In this document: positions 23,413 to 31,638 of the stretch, in pieces
How the letters are laid out: every line of letters begins with the position of its first letter
Numbering within the stretch: the stretch's first letter is position 1
NCBI GenBank assembly: GCA_037190665.1
Contig: JBBCJT010000217.1
Coordinates: 1 to 33,202 of the forward strand
Length of the DNA: 33,202 bases
DNA from: JBBCJT01 sp037190665
GTDB lineage: Bacteria > Pseudomonadota > Alphaproteobacteria > Acetobacterales > Acetobacteraceae
Reading direction: 5' to 3'
Translations under genes and position numbers: made by a program
The notes under the pieces: generated by a model
Told to the model about the DNA's origin: nothing
Seen by the model: only the letters and a program-made list of their open reading frames with translations
Databases searched by the model: none

Positions 23413-23756
23413 ACCGCATATCACGACGCGCAGCTTAGGAGCAGCGGCCTGCCTGGCGAGGCGTGTCAGGGGCGGAACGGCTGCGAAGGCGACGATCCGA
23501 ACGACTGCGTACCCGGGGGCGCTTAAACGGCGACTCTACTTCGTGCCCTCTGCCGCCTTCAGCCTCGCCCCCGGCCCGCCGCCATTTTCCGCGAGGCCCA
23601 CGAGCAACGGCAATGTATTCTCCCTTCTCCGAAAACCCCTATCGCCTAGCTACCGGCTCGCGGCCAGGCACGCCCATCCGCATGACCGAACCTGACAGCC
23701 CCCTGATGCTGACGCGTATGGCGGAACCTGGTGCGGACCGCAGCCCGGCGGCCCAC
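23413..23756. other. Noncoding stretch between the LysR gene and binding-protein copy 3
   Basis: The two flanking genes converge here. I see no gene and no T-tailed hairpin. GC content seems lower than in the genes around it. Confidence 0.5.
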
Positions 23757-25337
23757 TCAGGTCTTGCGGATGTTGTAGAGCAGCAGGACCGGGGCGTGGA
23801 TCACGTCGGTGACGTTGCTGCGCCACACATTCGGGTGGAGATAGCGGCCGAGCGGCACATAGGGCAGCGTCTCGACCGCTCGGAGCTGGATCTCCGCGGC
23901 GATGCGCTGCTGGGCCGCGAGGTCGGATGCGTCGAACCAGGCGCTGCGCAGCCGCTCGGTTTCGGCATCCTCGGGCCATCCGACCCAGCCACCCCGCCCG
24001 TTGCCGCGGATCTGTTGATGCACGGCAGGGTTCAGGTGCTCGGCCCCCGACCAGGTGGTGTGGATAACGTTCCAGCCACCCTGATCGATGGGGTCCATCT
24101 TGGCGCGCCGCTGCACCATCGTACCCCAGTCGGTCACCACTTCGTCGAGGTTGAAGCCGAGGCGTCGCATCAGATCGGCCGTCACCTGGCTGAGCGCGAA
24201 GACCGTCGGCAGGTCGCCGGGGGCGAGCAGCACGACGCGCTCGCCCGCATAGCCCGCCGCGCGCATCGCCGCGCGGGCACGGTCGAGATCGGGGCTTCGC
24301 AGCAGTTCGCTGCCGGCCTCGGTGGCGAGCGGAGTGTCACAGGTCCAGAAGCTGTAACAGGTGCGCCACATGTCCGGATCGTTCCCGGCCACGGCGCGCA
24401 TGTAGTCCCCCTGGTTCACCGCCATGGCGAGCGCGCGCCGTAGCGCCGGGTTGTTGAACGGCGGCACCAGGTGGTTGAAGCGCAGCATCGCGTAGGTGCC
24501 GATCTCGTCGCGCATCCGCACTACCAGATCGCGGTTGCGCGCGAAGACCGGCAGCAGGTCGTGCAGCGGGAACTCGAGAAAATCGACCTCGCCGGCCTGG
24601 ATGGCCGCCCCTGCGGTCGCCGGATCGGGGAGGATTGCCCACTCGACGCGTTCGATATGCGCAACACGCCCGCCAGCGGTCCAGTCGGGCGGCTCCTGGC
24701 GCGGCTGATAGCCGTCGAACCTCCGGTAGGCGACGCGCGCGCCGGGGACGAATTCCTCGGGGATGAAGCGGTAGGGACCGCTTCCCACCGTCTCGGTGAT
24801 CTGCTTGTTCGGCTCGGTCGCGGCCACCCGCTCCGGCATGATGAAGCACGGGCTCGATGTCTGCTTGCCGATTGCGGTAGCGAGCAAGGGGAAGGGCCGC
24901 TTCAGGCGGAAGCGGAAGCGCCGGTCGTCGAGTGCGGCAAGCTCGTCGGTCGACGCCATCGCGGCCTGTCCAAACTGGTCGCGCGCACCCCATCGCTTGA
25001 TCGAGGCGACGCAATCCACCGCGCGCACTGGCTCGCCGTCGTGGAAGCGCAGCCCCTCGCGTAAGGTGAAGGTCCAGGACTTGCCGTCATCCTCGACCTG
25101 CCAACCCTCCGCCATCTGGGGCCGGACGTTGAAGCTGCTGTCGAGGCCGCAGATCTGATCATAGACCATGTAGCCGTGGTGGCGGGTGATCACCGCTGTG
25201 GTCCAGATCGGGTCGAGCACCGTGAGGTTCGCCTGCGGCACCACGCGCAGCACGCGACTGCCGGCGGGTTGCGCCAGCGCAGGTACAGGCAGCATGGAAC
25301 TCGCCGCGGCGGCGGCAAGCAGCGTACGTCGCTTCAT
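23757..25337 (-). CDS. ABC-transporter solute-binding protein, oligopeptide/SBP_bac_5 type (copy 3)
   Basis: A 526-residue protein with a leader MKRRTLLAAAAASSMLPVPALA that has an Arg-Arg pair. The body follows copy 1 closely: VLRVVPQANLTVLDPIWTTAVITRHHGYMVYD, GLRFHDGEPVRAVDCVASIKRWGARD, ELAALDDRRFRFRLKRPFPLL, IMPERVAATEPNKQITETVGSGPYRF, and VEWAILPDPATAGAAIQAGEVDFLE. The ATG at 25337 has GGGGGAG seven nt upstream and starts right at the signal peptide; the frame upstream to 25406 is not supported. It stands alone, on the same strand as the operon but separated from it by the opposing LysR gene. Probable tandem paralogue. Confidence 0.93.
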   Translation of the reverse strand: MKRRTLLAAAAASSMLPVPALAQPAGSRVLRVVPQANLTVLDPIWTTAVITRHHGYMVYDQICGLDSSFNVRPQMAEGWQVEDDGKSWTFTLREGLRFHDGEPVRAVDCVASIKRWGARDQFGQAAMASTDELAALDDRRFRFRLKRPFPLLATAIGKQTSSPCFIMPERVAATEPNKQITETVGSGPYRFIPEEFVPGARVAYRRFDGYQPRQEPPDWTAGGRVAHIERVEWAILPDPATAGAAIQAGEVDFLEFPLHDLLPVFARNRDLVVRMRDEIGTYAMLRFNHLVPPFNNPALRRALAMAVNQGDYMRAVAGNDPDMWRTCYSFWTCDTPLATEAGSELLRSPDLDRARAAMRAAGYAGERVVLLAPGDLPTVFALSQVTADLMRRLGFNLDEVVTDWGTMVQRRAKMDPIDQGGWNVIHTTWSGAEHLNPAVHQQIRGNGRGGWVGWPEDAETERLRSAWFDASDLAAQQRIAAEIQLRAVETLPYVPLGRYLHPNVWRSNVTDVIHAPVLLLYNIRKT

Positions 25338-25787
25338 CGGAACGCTCCCCCGGTGCCTTTCGCCGGCCGTATGAAAGCCGCCAGCATTGTCACGATAGTG
25401 GATCATTCCTTATGGCGACGGCAAGCCGTCAGGTCATGCCGCATGGGGCGATCAGCCGTCGGTTCACCACGGCGGAATGGAACACGATGCTGATGAGGCG
25501 AGCGAGCGCGTCCCTGACCGGCCGGTGCTGGCCAAGTCATCCGGCAAGCGCGCGCCTGATCCAGGCAGAATACCCCCCTGTCAAAACCGCCAATAGTGCC
25601 AAAAACCCGCCCTCGGGACGTGATCGCGAAATGCGATCTGGCGGAGGCTACTCTGCTAAACACGCTAATCTGCTAATCGGGTCGCGCTTCGAGACCCGCG
25701 CCGGGGCACACCCTTGGCAATACGGACGGCGCAGGCCGATGCGGCAATCACCGGCCGCGCCTGCCTCGGGCAACGTGAAGGTGCGTC
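25338..25787. other. Long intergenic region with small repeats
   Basis: No convincing gene. It contains a perfect inverted repeat GATCGC (25622-25627) / GCGATC (25633-25638) with loop GAAAT. Shortly after it are three copies of GCTAA at 25655, 25664 and 25672, spaced 9 and 8 bp. It should hold the promoter of binding-protein copy 3. Confidence 0.5.
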
Positions 25788-25952
25788 ATGATGAACGAGG
25801 CTGAGACGAAGGATCGCACGGCGCCACCGGACACCCGCGACGGCCTGCGCGCCTGAAGCGACGTGCTTGATGGCGCTATCGACATGCTGTCGCTGGTAAG
25901 GGGCGCGTCCGGCATCGAGGTCGCAAGGTCCCTCCCGGGCGTCAGCGCGTGA
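25788..25952 (+). pseudogene. Small frame with an internal TGA, possible broken gene
   Basis: From ATG 25788 the frame reads MMNEAETKDRTAPPDTRDGLRA, a TGA at 25854-25856, then in the same frame SDVLDGAIDMLSLVRGASGIEVARSLPGVSA and TGA at 25950-25952. GAAGGTG precedes the ATG. If the internal TGA replaces a tryptophan codon this would be a 54-residue protein. No family recognised, and its end overlaps the end of the convergent TPR gene by 11 bp. Confidence 0.25.
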
Positions 25953-27009
25953 TCTCACCGAAATCGGTGCCGAAGAACATGATGAGCCTCCGCCGCCCGG
26001 GCTCGCCTGCAGCTGCGAGGTCTGCATCGGCGCCCGCGGCGTCCGAGCTACGGGCCTTGATGCGCCCGCGGAGCGCGAGCGCTGCCGGGTAGCCCGGCGA
26101 TCGCGTCAGCGAGGCTTCGGCCTGGCGGCGCGCTTCTTCGAGATCGCCGCGCAGGAGCGCGAAACCACTGAGCATGAGCAGGGCCGGCGCCCATTGGCCG
26201 GCTGAACGCTCGAGCGCCAGACGGCAATCGCTGGCGGCTCCTTCCGAATTGCCAAGGCGATGGCGCGTCGCGCAGCGGAGTGTGAGAACGGGCGCGTTGC
26301 CACCACCCGGATGATGGCGTACCGCCGCGTCGAAATCGGCAAGCGCCGGTCGCAGTTCTCCCGAACGAAGCAAGATGCCACCGCGCTCGCTGTAGGCCTG
26401 CCAGAAGCGGGGGTTGCGGCGAATGACATCCGTCAGGTCTCGCCGCGCCTGTTCGTCCTCCCCGAGTGTGCTGAGCAGCACGCTGCGCGCGAAGAGCGTC
26501 GCGATATCCTGGGGGTCCGCGGCGAGTGCGGCATCATAGTCAGCCCTGGCGCCGGCATTGTCGCCGCGGCGCATACGGATGGTGGCCCGGCCGGAGAGCG
26601 CCTGGGGATGGCCTGGTTGCAGCGCGAGTGCCGCCTCGTAGTCGGCAAGGGCCACATCAACATCGCTCGCCAGGCTCGAGTTCAGGCGCCGCGCCGCACG
26701 CTCGAGAAAGATGGGCACTGAACGCTCTCCGAGGCGGATCGCTGTATCAAGGTCCTCATCCACGAGGGATGATCCGTCGCCCGCGTCCAGCCGCGCCACG
26801 GCTCGCAGCCCGTGGGCGCGGGCGCGCTGCGCTGGGGTCGCGTCCCCGGTGCGGATCACCCTTCCGCAGGCCAATATGGCAGCACCGGGCTGTTCGCCGC
26901 CGCGCCGCTCGCAAGCGGCCATCGACCGGTCCAACGCGGATTGCGCGAAACCGTCCTCTGCGACCAACGCCAACAGGAAGGCAGGCAAGCAGCATATGGC
27001 GAAGCGCAT
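25942..27009 (-). CDS. Exported TPR-repeat protein
   Basis: A 355-residue protein with a Sec signal peptide (MRFAICCLPAFLLALVAEDGFAQ). From about residue 28 it consists of helical tetratricopeptide-type repeats; the clearest are ALADYEAALALQPGHPQALSGRA, ARADYDAALAADPQDIATLFARS, ARRDLTDVIRRNPRFWQAYSERG and ALADFDAAVRHHPGG, followed by two more degenerate units. TPR proteins scaffold protein complexes; partners here would be periplasmic. No catalytic domain is seen. The stop lies 5 bp into the tail of a small opposing frame. It sits between the binding-protein genes and the outer-membrane pair of the island. Confidence 0.85.
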   Translation of the reverse strand: MRFAICCLPAFLLALVAEDGFAQSALDRSMAACERRGGEQPGAAILACGRVIRTGDATPAQRARAHGLRAVARLDAGDGSSLVDEDLDTAIRLGERSVPIFLERAARRLNSSLASDVDVALADYEAALALQPGHPQALSGRATIRMRRGDNAGARADYDAALAADPQDIATLFARSVLLSTLGEDEQARRDLTDVIRRNPRFWQAYSERGGILLRSGELRPALADFDAAVRHHPGGGNAPVLTLRCATRHRLGNSEGAASDCRLALERSAGQWAPALLMLSGFALLRGDLEEARRQAEASLTRSPGYPAALALRGRIKARSSDAAGADADLAAAGEPGRRRLIMFFGTDFGEITR

Positions 27010-27090
27010 CGCTACGGCCTCCCGGGATCCGAACCTTAGCAGGCGTACCCAGACGGCGGGTACAGGGAGAAGAATCCACCCAACGCCCTA

Positions 27091-27585
27091 ATGCGGCTGG
27101 GCGAAGACGTGCGCGCGCGGATCGAGCGGATTGTCGGCCCTGGTAGGATGGTCGACTTTATCCGCGCGGCCGTGGGTGCCGAGCTTCGGCGGCGGGAAGC
27201 TGGTTCCCCTCCGCCGCCGGCATCTGCCGAACCCGTGGAGAAGCCCCGGTTCGTCGGTGCGAAGGTCAGGCGCCTATCTTCCCGGCAGCGCGAGTTTCTT
27301 TTGGCGGCAGATCCGACCCGGAAGTCGATCGAACGATCAAACTCACCGCGGCTGATGGGCCATGGCGCGTTGGTGAGGCGCGCTTCTCGGCGCGGACCGG
27401 GGACAGTCTTGTGCCTGCCGCGCCTAGAAGCTCATGCCGAGGCCGACGGAATAGCCGGTCACGTTCCTGTCGCCGAAGAAGTAGCGGCCGATAAGGCGCA
27501 CCCGGCTCAGGTTGAGTCCCACTGCACCGATCTCGTAGCGACCGACATCGAACTCGATGCCCCCGCCGATCTTCGCCGACCATGA
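27091..27585 (+). CDS. Ribbon-helix-helix-like frame with doubtful C-terminal part
   Basis: The first ~40 residues (MRLGEDVRARIERIVGPGRMV, then DFIRAAVGAELRRREA) have the alternating strand plus two-helix pattern of Arc/CopG-type DNA-binding proteins and antitoxins. After a Pro-rich linker the 164-residue frame continues into sequence antisense to the outer-membrane protein gene (overlap 27424-27585) with no recognisable character. The real gene may have ended earlier, or it has been fused by a frameshift to noncoding sequence. It is divergent from the TPR gene. No toxin-like partner lies next to it. Confidence 0.4.
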   Translation: MRLGEDVRARIERIVGPGRMVDFIRAAVGAELRRREAGSPPPPASAEPVEKPRFVGAKVRRLSSRQREFLLAADPTRKSIERSNSPRLMGHGALVRRASRRGPGTVLCLPRLEAHAEADGIAGHVPVAEEVAADKAHPAQVESHCTDLVATDIELDAPADLRRP

Positions 27586-28443
27586 GAACCCCAGCGCGTC
27601 GCGCTGGTCGCCGAGGTAGTAGGAGGCGGATCCGTCGATCACCCAGCGGAGCGGCCGGCCGAAAGCCTCCCAGCCGGTCGGCCATCGCAACCTTCCCCAC
27701 GTGCTGATTGTCTTGGCAACAGCGTCGCCCTGCGCAGCAGGCAGCGTGTTGCCGAAGGTCTGGAGGTGGATCTGCGTGTAGCGGAGCTCGAGGTCGATGT
27801 CCCGCTGCGGGCGGTAGTCGTAATAGGCGAGCATCATCGATCCGCCGAGACCCCAGACGTTCATCTGGCCATCCTTGAAGGCCGAAATGTCGACGTCGGT
27901 GCGGTAGCTGACGAAGGAGGCGAACAGTGACGCGTCGGAGGCGGCATAGCCGAGCGAGGCGTTGAGTATGGGGCGCAGGTAGAGGTACTCGGTCAGCCGG
28001 ATATCGTAGCCGATGCCGACGGTGGCGGCGACGTTGTTCCAACGAAGTGGTGCCCGGCGCGCGTCCTCGCCGCCGGTGAATACGGCGCGCGGGTCATAGC
28101 GGGCGTAGCCGATGTAGCCCTCGAGGAAGAGCGGGAAGGAGTCGCTGACGGTGAAGCCGAAGCCGAACTGACCGAGCGTGAGCGTCGGACTGCCCTCGTC
28201 GCCGCCGCTCGCCGTCCCGCGATCGATCTGCATGGCGTTCGCCGACCCGTCCGGCGTGACGTTGTAGCCCATCAGGCCGAGCACGCCGCCCGGCCGCGAC
28301 CGGATATCGGATCGCGAGTCGGCAAGGCGGACCGCAACGCCACCCGATTGCGCCAGCGCGTCGGAGAGTGGGACGCAGCAGGCGATGGCGACGACCCAGG
28401 CCAGCGCAACTTCGACCGCGCGCCGGGGCGGAGTGTGGCTCAT
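27424..28443 (-). CDS. Outer-membrane beta-barrel protein
   Basis: A 339-residue protein with a signal peptide (ALAWVVAIACCVPLSDALAQ) and a body of alternating amphipathic strands rich in aromatic and Gly residues (GQFGFGFTVSDSFPLFLEGYIGYARYDP, VGIGYDIRLTEYLYLRPILNASLGYA, IDLELRYTQIHLQTF, RLIGRYFFGDRNVTGYSVGLGMSF). The chain ends in phenylalanine, the standard BAM recognition signal. It probably folds as a 12-or-so stranded barrel in the outer membrane. No autotransporter passenger or TonB plug is present. Its start is 30 bp after the stop of the upstream lipoprotein gene on the same strand, so the two are likely an operon and may form a complex. Confidence 0.82.
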   Translation of the reverse strand: MSHTPPRRAVEVALAWVVAIACCVPLSDALAQSGGVAVRLADSRSDIRSRPGGVLGLMGYNVTPDGSANAMQIDRGTASGGDEGSPTLTLGQFGFGFTVSDSFPLFLEGYIGYARYDPRAVFTGGEDARRAPLRWNNVAATVGIGYDIRLTEYLYLRPILNASLGYAASDASLFASFVSYRTDVDISAFKDGQMNVWGLGGSMMLAYYDYRPQRDIDLELRYTQIHLQTFGNTLPAAQGDAVAKTISTWGRLRWPTGWEAFGRPLRWVIDGSASYYLGDQRDALGFSWSAKIGGGIEFDVGRYEIGAVGLNLSRVRLIGRYFFGDRNVTGYSVGLGMSF

Positions 28444-28473
28444 ATCGAGGCCGGGACGGCCGCGCCACTCTGG

Positions 28474-29364
28474 CTACACATGTGGGACAGATCCCCGAAC
28501 CGTGTCCGCCCGCGGGGCGATGGGGTCGGCCCGGCGCGGCGCGGGCGTCGGTTCAACGATTGTCTCCCGGGGCAACAACGCAGCCGCACGCCGCAGACTG
28601 TCCTCCGCCGCCCGTACCTGGCGGACCGTCTCCTCCTGGGTGATGCGACGGGCGCGCGTCTTCAGCAGCGCATGGCCTTCGGCGATCCGTGTCAGCACCG
28701 CCCCGTACTGGGCGCGGGCGGCGGCGCGGTGGACGAATTCGCGGTCGCGTAGCGCGGCCAGGTCCCGGGTGGCCTGCCGGGCCGCGCTATCCCGCGTCTC
28801 GCGCTCCAGCCGCGCGTAAGAGGCCGCGGTCGCGGCGCGGTCCTCGGCCTCGCCGGACGCGACCCTGGCGACGGCGGAGGACAGCGCCGCCACCAGCGCC
28901 TGTGCCGTCGGATCGGCAGCGACGATGGCATCGCGCATCTCCGGCGCCTGCATGGTGGTGCGGCGGGCGTTGCGCCGGAACGCCCCGAGTTCCGCCACGG
29001 CCCGTCCGCCGCCGGCGTCCGCCGCCGCGGCCCGTGGCACGAGCGGTATGAACGGGTCGTCGCGGTACGGCAGGACCCCGTCGGAGGCCAGGGTGGCGAG
29101 CGCGGAGAGGTAGACCGCGAGCGCTTCCTGCATGGCGAGGATACCGTCGAGGGCAGGGCGGGATGCCGCCGCCGCGTTCAGAACATCCGCGCTGGTCGTG
29201 GCTGCCAGGGACGCCGGCGCGCCGGCCAAGGGGGCCGAGACAGAGGGGTAGTCGGCGACGATGCTCGCGGTGCGTGCCCAGTCGCGCACTGCGGAGTAAT
29301 CCGGCGCGCTGCAGGCGCCGCCGAGCAACGCAAGCGCGCATGCGACCAAGCGGTTACGTCGCAA
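28474..29364 (-). CDS. Alanine-rich lipoprotein, probable partner of the downstream barrel protein
   Basis: The preferred start is TTG at 29364, with GGAG 8 nt upstream. It gives a 296-residue protein whose leader MRRNRLVACALALLGGAC is a clean lipoprotein signal. An ATG at 29457 keeps the frame but would put about 30 charged residues before the leader, which is unlikely. The mature part is almost all helical and Ala/Arg-rich (VADYPSVSAPLAGAPASLAATTS, ILAMQEALAVYLSALATLASDGVLPYRDDPF), with long coiled-coil-like segments near residues 180-275 (YARLERETRDSAARQATRDLAAL). No family recognised. It lies directly upstream of the outer-membrane barrel gene. Confidence 0.72.
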   Translation of the reverse strand: MRRNRLVACALALLGGACSAPDYSAVRDWARTASIVADYPSVSAPLAGAPASLAATTSADVLNAAAASRPALDGILAMQEALAVYLSALATLASDGVLPYRDDPFIPLVPRAAAADAGGGRAVAELGAFRRNARRTTMQAPEMRDAIVAADPTAQALVAALSSAVARVASGEAEDRAATAASYARLERETRDSAARQATRDLAALRDREFVHRAAARAQYGAVLTRIAEGHALLKTRARRITQEETVRQVRAAEDSLRRAAALLPRETIVEPTPAPRRADPIAPRADTVRGSVPHV

Positions 29365-29948
29365 GAAATCTGCTCCGCGGTACTGTAGGGTTGGGGCACC
29401 CAGCCAGGGCCGCGGATCCCGAGGCGCCTGTCTCACGACAACCTGCGTCGGATTCATCGCGATCTCAGTCCTTCGGGCCGGTTTTCTGTAGATACTGCAA
29501 CGAAACCACGCATCTGCGGGGGAGCCAAGGTCAGGCGCTTGATCGACATCCTCCCGCGTGTCGCGGGCTTCAGCATGTTATCCGCTGCCGCTACGGCGTG
29601 GCGTCGTGCTCGCAATCCTGGATGACGAGCTCGCAACGCTGACCGGAGACAATGCGCCACTGGCGGCCCTTGCGCGCGACCCTGCGGTGGTCGGCTACAA
29701 GAGAGTACCCAAGGCCCGGACCTGGTCGACCCGAGCCGGGATGCCAGGCGGTGATTCGCTATCGAAAAACAGTGCTCGATACTGTCGAGGCGCGGGAATC
29801 AATGGGTCAGGGGGGCGCGCGCAGGTCGTATGACTTGCCGCCGTTGCCAGTCGGGCCACCCAGTCCTAACCCGCGCGCGCAACGAACAAAGTAATGCCTG
29901 CATGATCGCGGAGTTTCCGTGATCCGCCCTGCCGACTGTCAGAGGCGA
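29365..29948. other. Noncoding stretch near the island's right end
   Basis: No supported gene. It has a perfect hairpin CCCGCG-TGT-CGCGGG at 29553-29567 without a T-run. Short frames such as ILDDELATLTGDNAPLAALARDPAVVGY (plus strand, about 29617-29700) look protein-like but have no leader, RBS or family, and may be debris. Confidence 0.45.
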
Positions 29949-30296
29949 TTAGAACGGCGGGGGCCGTGGAGTCCGCTCCCCGTAGCGCTGACACAGCCAC
30001 TTCAGGCTGCCGTCGATCTCGCGCAACAGTTCAACCGCGCGGCTGAGCCGGTCGTAGGCAAAGAGCAGCAGGACCGCGATCAGGCATCCCAGGCCCCAAA
30101 GCAACGCGACCTCATACCGAGCGTAGCCCGGCCGGAACCCGCAATGCCTCGCGCTTGGGGAGGCGAGAGGTGTTTTCCGACCGGTACGCACGCGCGCCTG
30201 CGCGCGGGGTAAGTTCGCCCAACGGCGAGCCCGTGATCGTGCCCCGCCACGCTGGTGATCATCCGGGTGCGAGCAGCACGGCGATCGGGGCATCAC
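29949..30296 (-). CDS. Small single-pass membrane protein ORF (start uncertain)
   Basis: Only the C-terminal ~57 residues of this 115-residue frame look coding: YEVALLWGLGCLIAVLLLFAYDRLS is a convincing transmembrane helix, followed by an amphipathic RAVELLREIDGSLKWLCQRYGE tail. The N-terminal half is Arg/Pro-rich and probably not translated; a TTG at 30105 could start a 52-residue protein, although no clear RBS is visible. It is the last frame before the tRNA-Lys att copy. It could be a fragment of a larger gene cut at the island edge. Confidence 0.35.
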   Translation of the reverse strand: MMPRSPCCSHPDDHQRGGARSRARRWANLPRAQARVRTGRKTPLASPSARHCGFRPGYARYEVALLWGLGCLIAVLLLFAYDRLSRAVELLREIDGSLKWLCQRYGERTPRPPPF

Positions 30297-30306
30297 CCCA
30301 TTCTAT

Positions 30307-30395
<89 letters not shown>

Positions 30396-30419
30396 ATCCA
30401 GGCTCACCGGGTCACGAAA

Positions 30420-30443
30420 CCCCCGGGCGCGCCGAGGCGGGGG
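30420..30443 (-). terminator. Terminator-like hairpin after rodA
   Basis: Arms CCCCCG (30420-30425) and CGGGGG (30438-30443) with a 12-nt loop; on the minus strand the stem is followed by TTT (30417-30419). It lies between the rodA stop and the tRNA-Lys 5' end, so it would end the mrdA-rodA transcript. The T-run is short. Confidence 0.55.
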
Positions 30444-30492
30444 CTATACCAACCTCACCCGGGAAGGAAAAGCCCCTCGTTATGCGCTGGGC

Positions 30493-31638
30493 TCATCCGT
30501 CCTCCGCAGGGCCGCGGAATTCCGCATCGCGGTGCACGTGGGCGCTCATCAGCAGCCCGAACCCCAGCATCACCGTGATCATCGCCGACCCGCCATGGGA
30601 CATCAGCGGCAGCGGCACGCCGCCGACCGGGATCGCCCCCATCACCATGGCCACGTTCACGGCGACGTACAGGAAGAAGTTGCAGGCGATGCCGAGGCCC
30701 AGCAGCCGGCCGAACTGGTGCCGGCAGGCCAGCGCCATGGACATCGACCACAGCACGATCACCAGCAGCAGCGCGAGCACCGCCGCCGCGCCGACGAAGC
30801 CCCATTCCTCGGCCCACATGGTGAAGATGAAGTCGGTCTGCTTCTCCGGCAGGAAGCTGAGCTGGCCCTGAGTGCCCTGCAGCCAGCCCTTGCCCCAGAT
30901 CCCGCCCGACCCCAGCGCGATGCGTGACTGGATGATGTTGTAGCCGGCGCCGAGCGGGTCGCTCTCCGGGTTCAGGAAGGTGGTGATGCGGGCGCGCTGG
31001 TAGTCGTGAAGCTGGGCGTAGGCGATCGGCGCGGCGAAGGCGGCGATGCCGGCGAGCAGGGCGAACTTCCAGATCCGCACGCCTGCCGCGAAGAAGACCA
31101 GCGCGCCGACGACCGCCGTGATCACCGCCGTGCCGAGATTGGGCTGCTTGAGGATCAGCGCCACCGGCACCAGCACCAGCGCCGCCGGCACGATCAGGAA
31201 CAGCGGATTGCCCATCCGCTCCCAGCTCGCGCGGTGGAACCAGGAGGCGAGCATCACCACCAGCGCGATCTTCATCAGCTCCGACGGCTGAAGCTGGATC
31301 ACGCCGAGGTCGATCCACCTCTGCGCCCCCTTCCCCACCTGCCCGGTCACCGCGACCATCACGAGCAGCCCCAGCGCGAGCCCGTAGAACACCCAGGCGA
31401 AACGCTGGATGAACCGGATGTCCACCATCGCGATGGCGAGCATCACGATCAGCCCGAAGCCGAAGCGCAGCGCATGGCGGGCCGCATAGGGTTCCGGCGC
31501 GCCGCCGCCCGCCGAATAGAGCGCGACATAGCCCACGCCGGCGAGCGCGCAGAGCAGGATCACCAGCCCCCAGCTCACCCGCAGCAGCTTGCCGGTGATG
31601 CCGAAATCCGCGTTGCGGAGCAGCCGGCGTTCCATCAT
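30493..31638 (-). CDS. rodA: Rod-shape peptidoglycan glycosyltransferase RodA (SEDS)
   Basis: A 381-residue polytopic inner-membrane protein with about ten transmembrane segments. SEDS signatures are present: the segment GKGAQRWIDLGVIQLQPSELMKIALV, ILKQPNLGTAVI, the long periplasmic-loop part DPLGAGYNIIQSRIALGSGGIWGKG, FLPEKQTDFIFTMWAEEWGF (conserved Asp of the active site in the TDFIF segment region), and GVPLPLMSHGGSAM near the C-terminus. RodA polymerises lipid II into glycan strands in the elongasome together with PBP2. The start ATGATG overlaps the mrdA stop (ATGA), so the two are translationally coupled. Confidence 0.96.
   Translation of the reverse strand: MMERRLLRNADFGITGKLLRVSWGLVILLCALAGVGYVALYSAGGGAPEPYAARHALRFGFGLIVMLAIAMVDIRFIQRFAWVFYGLALGLLVMVAVTGQVGKGAQRWIDLGVIQLQPSELMKIALVVMLASWFHRASWERMGNPLFLIVPAALVLVPVALILKQPNLGTAVITAVVGALVFFAAGVRIWKFALLAGIAAFAAPIAYAQLHDYQRARITTFLNPESDPLGAGYNIIQSRIALGSGGIWGKGWLQGTQGQLSFLPEKQTDFIFTMWAEEWGFVGAAAVLALLLVIVLWSMSMALACRHQFGRLLGLGIACNFFLYVAVNVAMVMGAIPVGGVPLPLMSHGGSAMITVMLGFGLLMSAHVHRDAEFRGPAEDG

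Noticed and set aside
29553..29567. Hairpin CCCGCG/CGCGGG as an intrinsic terminator
   Set aside because: No T-run follows on either strand and no supported gene ends there.
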